NCBI GenBank assembly: GCA_947846985.1
Contig: CANTUZ010000005.1
Span: 56,008,389-56,072,388, forward strand
DNA: 64,000 nucleotides
Origin: Fratercula arctica
Taxonomy: Eukaryota; Chordata; Aves; Charadriiformes; Alcidae
Direction of reading: 5' to 3'
The notes beneath the pieces are model-generated. The model saw only the letters and a program-made list of their open reading frames with translations. It ran no database searches and had not been told where the DNA came from. Below, piece by piece: positions 13,281 to 26,832 of the stretch (positions are counted from its first letter, which is position 1; every line of letters begins with the position of its first letter). Made by a program: the position numbers and the translations under genes.

Positions 13281-14279
13281 ACCCCAAAACCTAGAGCTCA
13301 ACCAATCAATTCAACACTCTCCCCCAGGAACCAATGAAGCGAGAGTAGTATAAATCAAGAGTTTATAATAAAAGACTAATGATCCTTTTCCCAAAAAATC
13401 AATAGCACTCCCAAACATGTTTCAACCAATAAAGTAAGATTTTGCAATGATGAGTCGTCCAAAATAATGCTCAGATCAACCAGATAGTTACAACTGCGGT
13501 TTTCTGTACTCCCCTTTCATTTTCCCTTTCTTACATGTCCCTCCCGCTTTGCATCAGACCAATTAATATCTTTCCTTCCCTAACAGCTCTCTAGATAATT
13601 CACAGAAGCATTTGTCTGTGTGGCCTAGCATTAAACAGAAACTATTAAACAGTCAACTCCTATCTCTTCTATAGAATTAATGTCATGTTAACTCCTACCA
13701 TGCCGTGCTGTTATGTGATATGTAAACGAGGTATTTTAAAGAAGCTGTAAGGTATTTCTCTCACACCCTCAGCACAGTCTCCTGATTTAATCCAGGATGC
13801 AGTAAGCCTGTTTTAGTTACAATATGGGAACTCTCCTTTTAATTGCTAATTTAGTAATTTTAAGTAGCTTTTAAAAGTAGCTAATTTGCTAATTTTAAGA
13901 AGGAAAATCCAGTTCTCTTTATAATACAGAAACTGAGTTGAAGTTTTGCTGGGTTTGATACACACACAGCATTTTATGATTTACTGTTAAAACATATGTG
14001 AAGCAACCTGAGGATAATTTGGCTGGGGGAAGGAGGAGGAGGGGATCAAACTGTGTGACTGAGGCTTATGAGCATATTTTGGACTAATTTCGTACTGCAC
14101 CCTATCACTTTTACTAGAACAATGTGCTCTTATTCTTGGAGGCCTAAGCACATGAGCACTCTCCTCTATAAGTAATAGTATTCAGGGTCCCACTGTATTC
14201 CGTTATGGTGATTAACAGACTCCAGTGAATTTGTACTAAAGCGGTCCGAAGCATTAGGAACAGCTGATCATCATCATCA
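13281..14279. other. AT-rich non-coding stretch with imperfect direct repeat
   Basis: No gene is recognised. An imperfect direct repeat of about 30 bases lies at 13837-13902; each copy contains 'gctaattt' and 'taattttaag', giving closely spaced homeodomain-type TAATT cores. Nothing else stands out. Confidence 0.5.
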
Positions 14280-14950
14280 CATGGCTCGTCTTCTGTGGTC
14301 TCATTAATGCTGTGACTCCAGCCACCGTGCGGGGTCGGTGCAGGTGTGGTCAGATCCCCTTTCATCTCAGCGGCTCCATTTTCTTCCTAAAACACAGAAG
14401 TGACATCAGAAATGTGTCTTGTGACATTGCTCTATCAGAGCCAACCTGCCAAAGGGCCCAGGTGTGTTGTGTCTCCCAGCGTGGCCAGCGAGCAGGGACA
14501 TACGCAGCAGTGCTGCGACTGCATCCACACTCAGAAAAGAGATGCTTCTGCACCGTGACAGGCCAAAGGATGGGACAATGCTTCGTTTTACTCTCATCTG
14601 ACCAGATTTTAAAGAACCCTGAGATGCTGGTACTAACTCCACAGGCCCAGGAGCTGGGTGCCACAGCACTGTCGTGTTTCGGCCTCAGAGGGCAACAAAG
14701 AACCACGTGCCGCTCTCTCTCGAGCTTTTCCCAATGCGGGAAAGAATCGCAAGAAAAAGGCAAAACTCGTGGGTTGAGACAAAGGCAGTTTAAAAGAACA
14801 GCAAAGGGAACATGAAAACAACAACAGTAACACAGATAGAGGAAAACACAAACACGGCTACAGAACGGCTCCCATGGCATGGAGTACCCGTGTCCCTGAC
14901 GGAGCCTGGGGAGAATTAACCCTATCCCCGCTGGAACCAGGACAGGGACT
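14280..14950. other. Relatively GC-rich stretch with overlapping open frames
   Basis: Composition rises above the surrounding AT-rich DNA, and long frames are open on both strands at once (14312-14815 plus; 14362-14880 minus). Reduced stop-codon density in GC-richer DNA explains this. Neither translation contains a recognisable domain, and no splice-site-bounded exon is evident. I do not call a gene. Confidence 0.4.
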
Positions 14951-15290
14951 TAGAATCATAGAATGGTTCGGGTTGGAAGGGACCTTAAAGATCATCTAGT
15001 TCCAACCCCCTGCCATGGGCAGGGACACCTCCCACTAGACCAGGCTGCTCAAAGCCCCATCCAGCCTGGCCTTGAATACCTCCAGGGATGGGACATCCAC
15101 AACTTCCCTGGGCAGGCTGTGCCACTGCCTCACCATCCTCACAGTAAAGAATTTCTTCCTGATATCTAATCTAAATCTCCTCTCTTTCAGTTTGAAACCA
15201 TTACCCCTCATCCTATGGCTACGATCCCTGTACGCTTTTACAGGTATATATGCTTTAGCCCTAATATGGCTTCTCTTTTCCATCCCTGGG
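14951..15290 (-). mobile_element. CR1 LINE, 5'-truncated, 3' end intact
   Basis: On the minus strand this reads as the last part of an avian CR1: the C-terminal ORF2 coding segment, a stop, the short GGGAGGTGTCCCTGCCCATG 3' UTR, 'AAGGTCCCTTCCAACC', and the ATTCTATGATTCTA terminal repeat at 14951-14965. The 5' end is truncated at about 15290, as usual for CR1. CR1 elements insert by target-primed reverse transcription and typically lack target-site duplications. The open frame in the retained coding part suggests a fairly young insertion relative to the other repeats in the window. Confidence 0.95.
15035..15283 (-). pseudogene. CR1 ORF2 C-terminal remnant
   Basis: The minus-strand frame ends at a TAG at 15035-15037. 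It carries the characteristic CR1 ORF2 tail visible here as [20 protein letters not shown], then [19 protein letters not shown]. This is the region downstream of the reverse-transcriptase domain, whose exact role is not well defined. A full CR1 ORF2 also has an upstream endonuclease and reverse transcriptase; both are missing because of 5' truncation. The remaining frame is open, but no promoter or initiating context is expected and it is not a functional gene. The first roughly 25 codons match the consensus less well and may be diverged. Confidence 0.9.
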
Positions 15291-18200
15291 CACTAGGCTT
15301 TGTGCAGCTGCCTTCTGTAAGTGGTTATGAATTCCTTTTCGCTCGCAAGCCATCGAATGAATAAATCTGCGGTGGGCACAAGAGCACACTTTCCTCTTCA
15401 TGGACTACGCTGCTTTTCCAGAGCTTACTTCGCTCAGCCTGCTAAAACATTTCTCACCTCGCTTCCCAAGACATAGCCATCAGTGTGGCCCGTGGTGACC
15501 ATGTGGCAGGGTCAGGGCAGGCAGGAGTGAGGAGTGCGAGGATGCTGAGGAGGAAGATTCCCTCCAGCTCACTTAGTCACATTCGACTAAGGCTGCGGGT
15601 ATGATACGAGGTCATCAGGGCATTTACCATCCTGCTGCTTTATGAGAAGAAAATCTGAGGTCCTTGTGCATGAGTAATCTTTATAAAAAAAGAAGTCAGG
15701 AGATAGCTATCCAAATAATCTGCTGATCTGGAGGGTACTGACCTCCAGCTGACAACTAACTTGGAGAACTGTACAGCTTTCACATTAACTAATTCATTAT
15801 CAAAGTCTTCCTTGCGACAGAAGCAAAAATTAACATTGCTGTTCCACAGATAGTGAATTAGAAGAGTAAAATAAAGCAACTCGACTGAAAACAATGAGGG
15901 CATCACTTTCAGAGCCCAGATGAGAATGAGTCCCTTTTTTTGTTTCCTAGTTCATTCTGACCCTGAATGCATCCATTACGTGCTCCCCGAAATCACTGAG
16001 CTGCAGGCAGCCGGACTGGAAGAAAGCAGTAGCAGCAACCGTGCGTTTAGTCCTACAGAGACAAGTTTCTGCCTCTCGAAGGGCAGACGTCGGTGCACGT
16101 CGAGAGCAACATGTCCTGTTGCAGAGAGCGCAGAGCGCCAGCAGCAGCCACGGCACCTTTTGCTCGTGTCAATAAATGAGCAGAACCAGCCATGTAGAAT
16201 TTATCTGTTCTCACTGACAGTTGTTAAAGACCGTGTAACAGCCTGTAATGTATATAAAATTATTGACATCATATGTGTTTATATTTAGGTTAAACAACTA
16301 TATTGTTTTTATAAGAGAAAACTGTTTCTGGAAACAATAGGCCAAACTGCTTTTTCTTGCTCAGAACAATGATGCAATGCTGCCAGTACCAACAATTTTT
16401 ATTACAGAATCAGCTAACTGAAAACACAAGGCTCTTTAACGACTTGTGTCTTACAAAGCACTCCAATGCATGCTGATGCCGTTTTGCTTTGTTTGCTAGT
16501 CAAGATGGGTAAAAGCAATTTGTATTTTGCATTTTGCTCATTATTGCACTTCTCCTGTGTATGCTTCCTCCTGCTTTCCTTTCTCTTTCATGAGGGCAAG
16601 TATACAAACCCCCTCTACTTGTGATTTTTTCACTATCAGTCAGAACTGGTTGATGAAATCAAAGTCAGCTGAAGGGAGGAAGGCAAATCCTTCTGGGATG
16701 TGCAAGGGGCCAGAAGGAAGAGAGAAGGGAACTGAGATGGAAGATACGCTCTTGTCAACAGAAATAAGCAAGGCTTCCCAAATTTTGGAGATTATGCAGT
16801 CACAGTCACCACAGCAAGCGTGTTCTGAACAGTGTCTTGGACCATCCCATTAAAAAAATTTTCAAATATACAACTATAGCACAGTTTGCAGCAGGGCTGC
16901 ATATTTGAGATGTGTTTCAATAGCTAAAGTTATGGCAAGCACAATCAATTCAGATATGCTGAAACTGGGATTGTAAAACAGAGCAAGAGCAAGGAGCCTT
17001 GCCATTTGCCACTTAGAGGCAGTTTAAAACAAACAAAGTCTTCGACTTTTCACCGTAACTGACAGGTTAGAGATTCGCTAGATGTGGAGAAGATACAGCA
17101 TACTGAGCACATAAATTGATTTAAAATGGATTTCATTGTCACTGAAAAGTTAATCACTGGAAAGAAAAAAACCCAAAACATTGGATTTACAAATGCAAAA
17201 ATTAAGCTCTCGTGCTTGGCACGATAATGAAATATACAGCATTCCTTGTTGTCCTTACCTTTGAACTGCAGGTAACTGTACAGCAATGTTACAGGACAGA
17301 GATACACTTGTGAAATATTCACGAGCTGATGTCTTTGCAGCCCCATGGGACCTGTGAAGAGCTCTTTTTTCCCCCACATCCCTCTCTCAGACTTTAAATA
17401 ATGAGGAGCAGAAAAGGTATGAGACAACATGTCTGTGTGTCTCCTTTGAAATCTTTTCTTACATTACCTTGTTATCTGTGCTCAAGAGCAGCAGGTATTC
17501 CAGCAGTTCAGAGTGTATCCACAGCAAAAACACCCAGCAAAACAGAGTGCCAGCAGACACAGCTTTCAGCTCCAGGTCCAGTCGGCAAAACACAAAACTG
17601 GTACACGGAGGGAGTGGTGGCACAGCTGAGTGTTTGGGGGGATGCGTGTGCGAAGGGGTGTGAAGGCAGAATTTTTGCCGAAGCAGTTAGTTACGAAAAT
17701 AGATATTTATTACCCATCCTGGAAAACCACCACTGTTTCCTATCTGTGCTCACAAAATGCCTTTGTACAGAAAGTTATCAAACTTCCTTAGTATTACAGC
17801 CTGGATCAAAGCCTGAGCACCCCGGACAGATAGGAGGGCTGGTCCCTCCACTAGTCACAAGGATTTGGAGCATTCCTTTTAGTTTAGCCCACAGTGTTAA
17901 CTGCTGAGAAACACCAATCCAGATCCGAATTTGGAGGTTTTTCTATGGTGCTGTACTATGTATAAGGAAAGACTAATCTGAACCTGATATGAGGTATGAG
18001 CTGAGTAGGATTTCACTTTTTTCCATACATCTGAGTCAGCCTTGAGTACGGACAAGACTAAAGTCAGACCAGATTTATCAGATGAATCCACCCTGCCATC
18101 CATTGAAGCAAGTATAGTCCTTCTTCAGAGGAGACATCACATATTTAGTTTCCAGCGCTCTAAGTCTTCTAGCCATTTTTTTATTCCTTCTGCATTTTAA

Positions 18201-18550
18201 ACATGCTTATATAACAGGTACTTTCCCACACTGGCCTTAAAAGCCCTTATTCCCTTTCTTTCATTATTTCAACAGACTAATAGTCATTGCAACACAGGTG
18301 ACGGTAAATCAAATCAAGTTGAAATGTGGGCCTGACTCATCCTCAGACGATATATGATTTGTTTGCATTACATTATCTTGGAAACCCATAACCAATGTTC
18401 ACTAACTACATGTCCACACATGGCAAGAAGATAAACGCTCTTAGTCAGTAATATAAAAATCTAAATAAAATTACAATCGGGTTTGGATATTAGGATAGCT
18501 TTGCAACACCCTTCAGGCATTACTCTTATCATTAGAATTATTTCCATTAG
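15291..18550. other. Non-coding stretch
   Basis: No coding exon, RNA gene or confident repeat is seen. A CTCTCGA/TCGAGAG pair (16073-16079 and 16100-16106) could form a small hairpin in a CpG-containing patch. The frame at 17401-17907 (plus, 168 codons) has no recognisable motif and lies in locally less AT-rich DNA. Confidence 0.5.
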
Positions 18551-18725
18551 AGTAGTGTCCAGAGATCCTGTCTATGATCAGGTTCAAATTGTGCTAGGCT
18601 CTGGAAAACGTGGGAAGAGACAAAAGTTTTGAATGCTAAATAGATAATTACAGGCAAAGGGTGGGAGAAATAAAGGATTGTTATCATCTTTTTGTAGGGA
18701 ACTGAGGTGTGGAGATTACATTTAT
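18551..18725 (-). mobile_element. Fossil CORE-SINE / MIR-like fragment
   Basis: The plus strand shows the reverse-complement signature of old amniote SINEs: an 'attgtgctaggctctg' block resembling 'tgtgctaggcactgtac', then 'agataattacaggcaaagggtggga', then 'ttatcatctttttgtagggaactgagg', which resembles 'ttatccccattttacagatggggaaactgagg'. Divergence is high, consistent with great age. Family naming is tentative. Confidence 0.55.
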
Positions 18726-21700
18726 GTTTTATTCTAAGCATAGGCGCAAAGCGACGTTGGAGTCCAAATTCCCCTTGCATCCAAAGAGTTTGCACACAAG
18801 CCCGTGTTTAGGCTCCCACTGGCTTTGTGGGAGCGCTGGTAACAGTGAGGGAGATACCCTGCGTTTGCCTTTCCCCAGCTACATACCTACCTGCAGCACA
18901 GGCAGCTGGGAACAAGGCTGGCTTGGCTTACTTGGCCTGAGGCAACCGCCACACATGCTGCCATGCTGTCCCGTGACACCATCTTCTCAGTGCTGATCGG
19001 ACAAGTTTGCCCAAGTTCTTCCCGTAAAGGCCTATAGCCCTGCAACATAGGATGGATGGGCAGGTGAGTTACAGGTATATCAAGCTCAGTGTCAGACACC
19101 CGAACGGCTGCTCAGATGACATGTGGGGGTTTTTTTTGGTGGATTGTTCTTTTTTTTTTCCTCTATGGGGCACACCATGTGTCATCCTTAAGGTCACCAG
19201 AAAATCAGAGTGGAGCTAAGAACCAGAAGACACCTAACTCCAGTTCAGCATCCAAAAGTTCATCATCCACCTGTAAAGTAGGAGTTACTGGAATTACGGC
19301 AGTAACTTGTTAGAAAAATAGGACAAGGACTGGTAGTGGAAGGACTATATTGAACTCAAAGTTTCTTTTTAAGTAACATTTCAAGGTGTCCTTCTTACAT
19401 GCTTACAAAATTTTTACAACGATTACACAAACAACCATCACAATGCTGGGCTGATGAAAGAGGGGGTGGATGTTTATACGCTGCTGTTTCACCCCATGTT
19501 GGCAGGGATAAGAAAATTACCAAGTGATAAGGAGAGATGTAAGAGGGAGGAGCAGACCCGAGAGCTTGATTATGTGCTTAATTAAGCAACGCTGGCCACA
19601 TCAAATTGTAGTGAAGTGTGTGTACATCTGTAGCATGCTTTTGGTCTCAGGCAATATATTGGCGACCTGCCTCTGAATGGACAGTGAGGGGGAGAGATTT
19701 TCAAAGGCAGAAATGTTGACTATCCAGGAGAGCTGGATGGTTACCTATTTTTTGCCTTTGAAGACTGCGTATTATCAGTCAAGATCATGATCTCACCAAG
19801 TGATCCAGTCACTCTCAGAAGTAATGAGACAACAGGCAGGAGCAAGGCTTACAGACTTAGACCTAAATCACTACTGGCACTCCAGGATAGCAAGTTAGTT
19901 GCTCCTGTTTAAGTTCCTTTAATAAGTTCCAGATATTTTTTCTTAACCATGATAGGAACTCTAGTTATTATTTTTCAATAGTAATATTATTGTTTTCCTG
20001 TAACTTCTGTTCTGTAATTCTAGGGGTCCATGTTTAATCCCATATGTAACATGTTTATTAGATGTAATATTTTATCTCTTTGATTCAGTGTCTGACACTA
20101 TAATTTTGTTCTTAATTCAATAAAAGTGATTTCCCTCCTCCTCGCCCTGACAGAATCTAATGGTTTTCCTTATCACAGTAGAAAGTTAGAAAGGTTCCCC
20201 CCTAAAAGGCAAAAATGGACTGTATGTATGTGCACCTTAATTCAATTTGTATTATAAAATCCAGACCAAATAAAGTAACTTTATAATATTAGATACTGCC
20301 AGAATTGAGCTGGGATTTTTTGTTTGTTGCTTGTTTTTTTTTAATATATGGGCATCTAGTCTCTGTAAATCTGTAGCTCGTTGGCTTCATTACCTGTATC
20401 CTTGTGAACACAGAATGAAACAGTACCAAATGCTCATGTGATTTCTGATTTTCTTTGGGAATTCACTATCTGTGTGTTTTAATCAAGTTATAATACATAG
20501 GAACCATTCCAACTTTCAGCTGACAAAAGCACAATATTAGTTGTTTGATGAGAACTCCTCTATGGATGCAAATTCCTCGTGGATTTTCCCAGGCTTTGTA
20601 AATTTATTAAAAAATAATATATTCTATACACAATTAGACCATGAATGTTAACAGAGTTAGTAATTTATTTGGAATGTGATATCATCTAGAAAATAAAGAC
20701 ATTTTAATATAATTTTAACTATCATATAATAATTTGTAAGACACAGAAAGCATCTGAAACCTTTGGTATCCAGACACAGAAAAGGTTCCTATTATAGATA
20801 TATTCCTTGCAGTCCATCCTCTGGAAGAAAGGACCTCTTTGTCTCCTTTATCATATCTGTATTTTTATTTTTTTTCTGCTAAACGGACAGTCAGAGGCCA
20901 TTGTTGAATACGGAGGTTGGAAAACGCTCATCTTCTTTCATATTCATTTTCCACACCTTGTCAACATCTGCATAGCTCACCAGTGAAGCTGCTTTCCATG
21001 CGATGCACCCAAAGGTTACAACTTACAGGTCAGGGATGGGAATTTTCACTTTGCAATCACTGGGCAGCTGAGACTACATACATTACTGAGGTGACAGGTA
21101 TAGTAGGCAATGATGAACCTTCTGTCAGTCAGAGAGAGGTCACATTGGTATCAGTTGCCAAGAAGTCTCTCCCCCAGCTTTAAAAAAAAAAAAAAAAAAA
21201 AGGAAAATTAAAAAAGTCTATTTTTTTTCTTCTTGTGGAAAATGGAAACAGAGTTGATGTTGTTCACTAATGTCAAGTGGCTGGAGATTTAGGGCCCCAG
21301 AGCTCAGGAGGTCTCCTTTAACGGTGCTGGCTGTACTCTCAGCACCAACATAAATTGCTGCCTGAACTGAGCACCTCAGAAGCTATTCCAGAAGCAACGA
21401 TGACAGCCACATTAACGTGTGCTGTACTGGAAACAACCAGCTCCAGCCCAGTGTTGGGGAAGCCAAAATAAGAGCACATTAGTCTGCTGTTTCGTAGCTG
21501 TTTTTTCCATAATTAGCATTACTTTACAAAACCTGTAAAATAGGGCTAGTTTAAAAATGATCAGAGACTGAAAGATTTTTAGTTTTGGTAAAGAGACGGC
21601 TGTGTTTCACATGCAAGAGTAAGTTGTAACATGAATAAAAGGAAGTGAATAACTACAGTTTGCAAAAGGTTCAACTACAACCCTATAACTCTAGGACTAT

Positions 21701-22434
21701 CATGAACTATCAGAATACCAAATCTGTGATCAGTACCCATATCTCATTATACCATCTTTGTCTACTGTGTTAAAGAAATGTCAGAGCACATCAGATAACA
21801 ACAGAATACTAATATTGCAAAGGTTAAAAGACCATGCTATCTGTAGTTAGCTCAAAGTATTTTGGCCAGTTGCTGTAAAATCTTGTTTCGAGGTCCCCAG
21901 AGGTTAATGTGATCACTGATCTTCACAGTCTTTCTATGAGACCCAAGAAGAATCTTCCTGTGTTCTTGCATTTTCCCAACCTATTGAGGTGCTTGAGTGT
22001 CCTGTGTATTTGCTCTGCACAGACAAATGCTGGCTTTTCTAAACAAGGTGGTTTGGATAACATATTTTTTGTGTCAAAATGAAGTCCTTCTTCCCCTCAA
22101 AAAAAAAAAAAAAAAAAATCATCCCTAGCATAAAGCTACTGTTAATACACATGAAATAAATTGATTTTGCCAAGGCTAAATTTGTCTAGTGGAGCCTATA
22201 CTTGAGATCATTCGAGTGCTCTCTTGAGTTATCTCATTGTATCAATGTTTGCAGGACAGGGCCTTGAATTTGTTTCTGCCACACAAAGTCGATACATAAG
22301 AAGACAGGATTTAATTGAAACATCTCTGAGGAGTCTTCAATAAGTCCTGTATTTCTTTATCAGAATAAACTTTTTATGAAGGAAGAATCAAAGAGTATAA
22401 GGAGCCTTTAGTAGAGATCCTGGTATGAAATGCA

Positions 22435-22478
22435 ACTATGGTCTGTAATAAATGTGACTATAGTCTGTAACAAATAGG
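22435..22478 (+). repeat. 22-bp tandem duplication, two copies
   Basis: Copy 1 (22435-22456) and copy 2 (22457-22478) both begin ACTAT(G/A)GTCTGTAA and differ at four positions. This is a small, moderately old slippage or duplication event. No function is evident. Confidence 0.85.
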
Positions 22479-24689
22479 GAAGATTTTTGAGGGGAAGGCT
22501 TTGCTCATTAAAAATATTTTTTATTTTACATTGCATATTTGATTGTAGAAATCCATTTGTACTATGTGTTTGATGCAGGCGAGCCATCAGTCTTTAGCTG
22601 CAGAAGACCCTGACCTTACAGAGGATCAACTTTTCCAGAGTGCTGTCATCAAGCAAATTAATACTTTTGCTTAAATGACGTAGTGCATAGGAACACAAAC
22701 TGTAGAGATCCATTTAAGGTTGTTAGCCTTTTCTGTATGTCTCCATCTCTTAAGAAATATGTAGCTGACTTACCCATCCCAGTATTTTTGCATAATAGGG
22801 ATTGAACCCAAAGCTTCCATATAGCAGAGACTGATGTTCAGGTTCTTCCCACCTAACTTGAAGTACTAAATTGGGTAGCATCTACGCTACTAATGGAAAG
22901 CTTTTTAAAAATAAGTCTATTTGTGCCTTTGTAGAGATAGACCCAGCTTTTTCAAGAAGGGAAGATTTTGGAAATTCTGTGTCTGAGACTGGCTGTTGGT
23001 GGCACTGGCTTTGGACACCATCATGCTTTTACTTCTGCAGGGCTTGGTCTTTTCTGCGAGTATCAGGAATATCAAGAATATCATTTTACAGAGACAAGGG
23101 ATCATTTCCCATGTTCCCATGCTCATTCAGGGACACCCATATGAGTGCTTGCTATGAACTCCCTGTTCTTTCCTGCCCCAAGCACCACATTGGCTTAAAC
23201 ATCTCTTAGCTTCCTGCAGTGGGAAGTCTTGGGAGCCAAGATACTTGGGGCTTTTGCTGCCAGGGAATCAGTGGCTAAGAGTGTGAGAAATTCACCCCAA
23301 TAGGCTAGAAAAAACACATAGGTCATCCAGGTCCCCGCTTCCTATGTCTTAATGTTTGCCTTTACTGTGAGAAGGTGACTTTATCCCCCTTGTCATACAC
23401 AAGGGGAATAGAGAAGGGTGTACACAAGGGTGTAACTGTCAATACCAGTTACAGAGATGTACATCAAGAACAACTCCAGTAAAGTCAAAAGGGTGCAGAG
23501 GTATATAACCGGGGAGAACAAGCCTGTAGTCTGGTCCCAGTAGGTAGGACTGCAGGAATTAATCACATTTTCAGGATGGCCAATTCATCCGCCAGGTGAC
23601 AATAAAAAATACGTTTAGAAAATATAAAGTATTGCCTTTCCTTTGTTCATTCTTGAGGAAATTGAACTCAAGAGGCAAAAGCGTTAAGCTTCTTTTAAGC
23701 TTAGTGTCCTGCCCTGTCTTGCAGATTTAGCCATGATTACATGTGAATCAGGTCCATCATATCCTTAGAATTTAGTTTATTAAACTGACTCTCTCCCCCA
23801 TCTCTGCATCCATTAAATTCTCACTCCTCTTCTCCTCCTCAGTTCCCCCAAAGATACTATTCGTTAAAAGGTAGAGAATAAAATCTCTATATGTGCATTT
23901 TTGCTTATTAGCTGTGCTCGGTGCCTCATCATTTGCCAAATTCATATTTGTTGAACAAGGAGGGCAGAAACAATGTGAAATCAATCTTTCTTGCTTGGCC
24001 AGATAAACATAAGACGCAACGAGGGAAAGAAAGGCACAGAGAGAGTGAGATAGGGAGAAAGAAAATAAAGCAGGAAAACAGCAACGCCATCCCAATGGTG
24101 ATGGATAACTGAAGTGAATGTGTCAGGATGGTATTATGTAAATTACCAAAGCAGCTGAGCAGTGCACTGATGATTACAGAGGATGTGAACAATGTTGTGG
24201 TCCCCAGGTGCCACCATGTCTTGTTATTTTTTCTTCCCTCCAACTACCCTTGGGGTAGATTCTTCCTGACCTGAGTCCTTGAAAAAAATCATCCAAGAAA
24301 TACGTTCCTGAAAAAAAAAAGGTTAGAGGACATCTATGACATTTCTCTAAAGCAATAACTGCGCCCTGTGTGTTGCCAGTTTAACATTCTAAAAAGTGCT
24401 TTTTACCTACGCCTCTGAAGGATTTGGCTTATCAAACACCTTCATTAGAGAATGGGCTCAAGGTCAACATGTTTGAAACAGAAAAGGGAGACTGAAGGGT
24501 GAGGTTAGAATTAGACATGCATTAAACTATATTTTAAACTTACTCTGTATTATTAGGAAGCAACTTTCCCCCCTCTTGTTAGACATTCTGTGTGTATGTG
24601 TTTGAATTTGTTTGTTACTGCTTGTGTCTACGTTCACTAGTGTCTATGCATTTTGTTTCTGCTTTTGAGGAGGGTTGATTTAAGTAACT

Positions 24690-24740
24690 GCTGATGAAGA
24701 TTGCAAAGCATTAATTTGCTAATTAATCATCATTTAAAAA
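24690..24740. promoter_or_regulatory. Dense homeodomain-type site cluster (candidate)
   Basis: Overlapping ATTA/TAAT cores occur in 'attaatttgctaattaatc' and the following 'atcattta'. Such density is common in enhancers bound by homeodomain proteins but also arises by chance in AT-rich DNA. There is no independent support. Confidence 0.2.
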
Positions 24741-26832
24741 TATTCCTTATTCGAGCTGAATGTGGGCCCAAAACCTGAAGTCCCATAGTCAATGGATGTG
24801 CCCATAAATTATCAAAACAGACATCCAGACCCTCTGCAGGGTTCTCAGGATTGGATCTTAGAAAATAACAAATCTCCGTCATCTTAGGTTATGAAAAATA
24901 ACTCTTCAACATGTTGAGGATTTCACCCAAATACTGCCTTGCAAACAATGTTAGAAGTTAAATAAAGCCTAAGAAAACATAAGAAAAATCAAGAAATATT
25001 TTCAAAAGTATTCTTAGGGATTTTAAAATAAATTATTTTAACCAGGCTCCTAATTAATTTGCATTCTCTTTTCACAAATGAATGAAATTATTTTATTTTA
25101 TTAGTGAGGCACTTAGAACATCATTCCACTTGAACTAGGTTGATCTACATTGATTAGACAAAGTAATGCCCATTACAATAATCAAAGTTCCATGGAGTTT
25201 AGGAAAATGTAGAGTAGCCCCTCCTGTAGGTCCTGCCCATGGAAGGATGATGCAGCAGAGTGGGATTCATTGCTTTGCAGGTCAGTCTAGATGACAAAAA
25301 TTGTTCCATCTCCTCAAATTCTGGCAGAGGCATGCAGCCCTGGTAGTTCTTTGGTTTTGGCACAGCATCTATTAAATCAAGCCCAATCTCATGTCTGAGT
25401 TCACTGGACTCTGCAATATCAATAATAAATAAGAATCATTAGCGTTTATTCCTTCCATAGGAGTTTCTTGGAGTAAGTAATGCAATGTCTGCAGAGCACT
25501 GCACTTCCCGGCACCGCTGTGGGCAGCCTCATGGGACTAACAGGGGAACTTGGTAACTGACACTTGTGCAGGTCTAAATTTGAAATTGCATTTAATCTGT
25601 ATGTCATTATGTAATTGAGAACATGAACCTTTAAGGCAAATATCGCAGGAAATGGGCATCCTGCTAAAAATATTTGCAATACAATAACTAATTTAATGGG
25701 ATTCATTTCCCTGGGGACTATAACAAGGGGCTTTTTGTGGCAGATTGCATTTGCTCTGTCTATGTGTGTAAGGGGGGCACTTAGTGCACGAGGGTACACG
25801 TGAGCTGGTGGGAGACCAGAAACCCTCACTTCTGGAGTGACAACTCCTTTCCACGGGACAGAGGCAGCATGAACAAATGCAGAGTTCCTCTTGGGTTCAG
25901 TGCTGCATGCTGCTCTTTCCTGGGTGGAATTTATCAGCAAGGTCAGTATGACTTCTTCGGGATCCTTTCTTGACTACTTTTACTGGAGTCTCTGTAGCTG
26001 GCACTGAACATGTTCTGTATAAATTCATAACGAGAAAAATAAACAAACTTGGGAGAAAAAACAAGCTAAACTGGCCATGTAGGGAAATTTTACCATGCCA
26101 ACCTTATCTCTGATTTCATTGTTGATATGCAGTGGTTTGGTTTCCCAAGACAGCTTAAAAATACCAGGACGTAGGAATATATTTTTGATGGAGAAAATGG
26201 CTTGTGAAACTTCTATCAGTCTGAATTTGGTCAGATTGCCTGGTCTGCTGTCTGGCTGGGCTCCTACATTCCTGGACTCAATAATGAATAGCAATATAAG
26301 CTATGACATAACAATTGCTTCTTTCTTGGTTCTCTACTATATTTAATTCAGGATTTTTTTCATATGACTCTAAAAATAGTTCCTATAGAAAGAATATGGA
26401 AGCTGAGGTCTCCATGTGTCTTTCTCAGTGTTGTATTGAGAAGATCTCCAAAAACCCTTAAGAGCACAAGTCCTGCTAATTGTTAATTGGGACATTCAAT
26501 GGGACTTGAGCACCCACTTCACTTAATTGCTTTTGAGCAGCCAACACAGCTCCGAGAAGTGGCAGACATTTGTGACCAGATTTGCTCCTATATCCTGGGT
26601 CCAATTTTTCAAGAGCAAAAGCATCACTTACAAAATGCCATTGACCCTCAATTGTTCAGCTTTTTTTGCAGAACCTGGGCTACCTAGTGCCGGAGTTGTT
26701 CTGTTCCACTTGGCTTTTCTTTACAGAAATAAATAGCTATAGGCTTTTCTAGATTAATGTTCTATTTCCTTCATTTTAAAACATTTATTTTAATGTGTTT
26801 TTTCACTGACAAAAAAATGGTACTTCTGGCAG

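Larger units (their letters stand above)
18726..26832. other. Long non-coding stretch
   Basis: About 8 kb without a recognised gene. It contains A-runs at 21182-21200 and 22099-22118, a 22-bp tandem duplication at 22435-22478, and homeodomain-site-rich sequence at 24690-24740 and 25560-25760. Open frames such as 25446-25940 (minus) and 22871-23209 (plus) have no recognisable product. No retrotransposon younger than the CR1 copies elsewhere in the window was seen. Confidence 0.5.

Noticed and set aside
12910..13301. Two minus-strand open frames of more than 120 codons reading FFSFL repeats
   Set aside because: They are translations of the TTTTC side of the AAAAG microsatellite; low-complexity and not a protein.
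14312..14880. 167-codon plus and 172-codon minus frames overlapping each other
   Set aside because: Simultaneous openness on both strands in GC-richer DNA, without family motifs, points to composition rather than coding.
17401..17907. 168-codon plus-strand frame
   Set aside because: No domain, no splice context, and a second frame overlaps it; treated as chance.
25446..25940. 164-codon minus-strand frame
   Set aside because: No recognisable protein similarity or motif; the nucleotide sequence looks more like non-coding AT-rich DNA with homeodomain-type cores.
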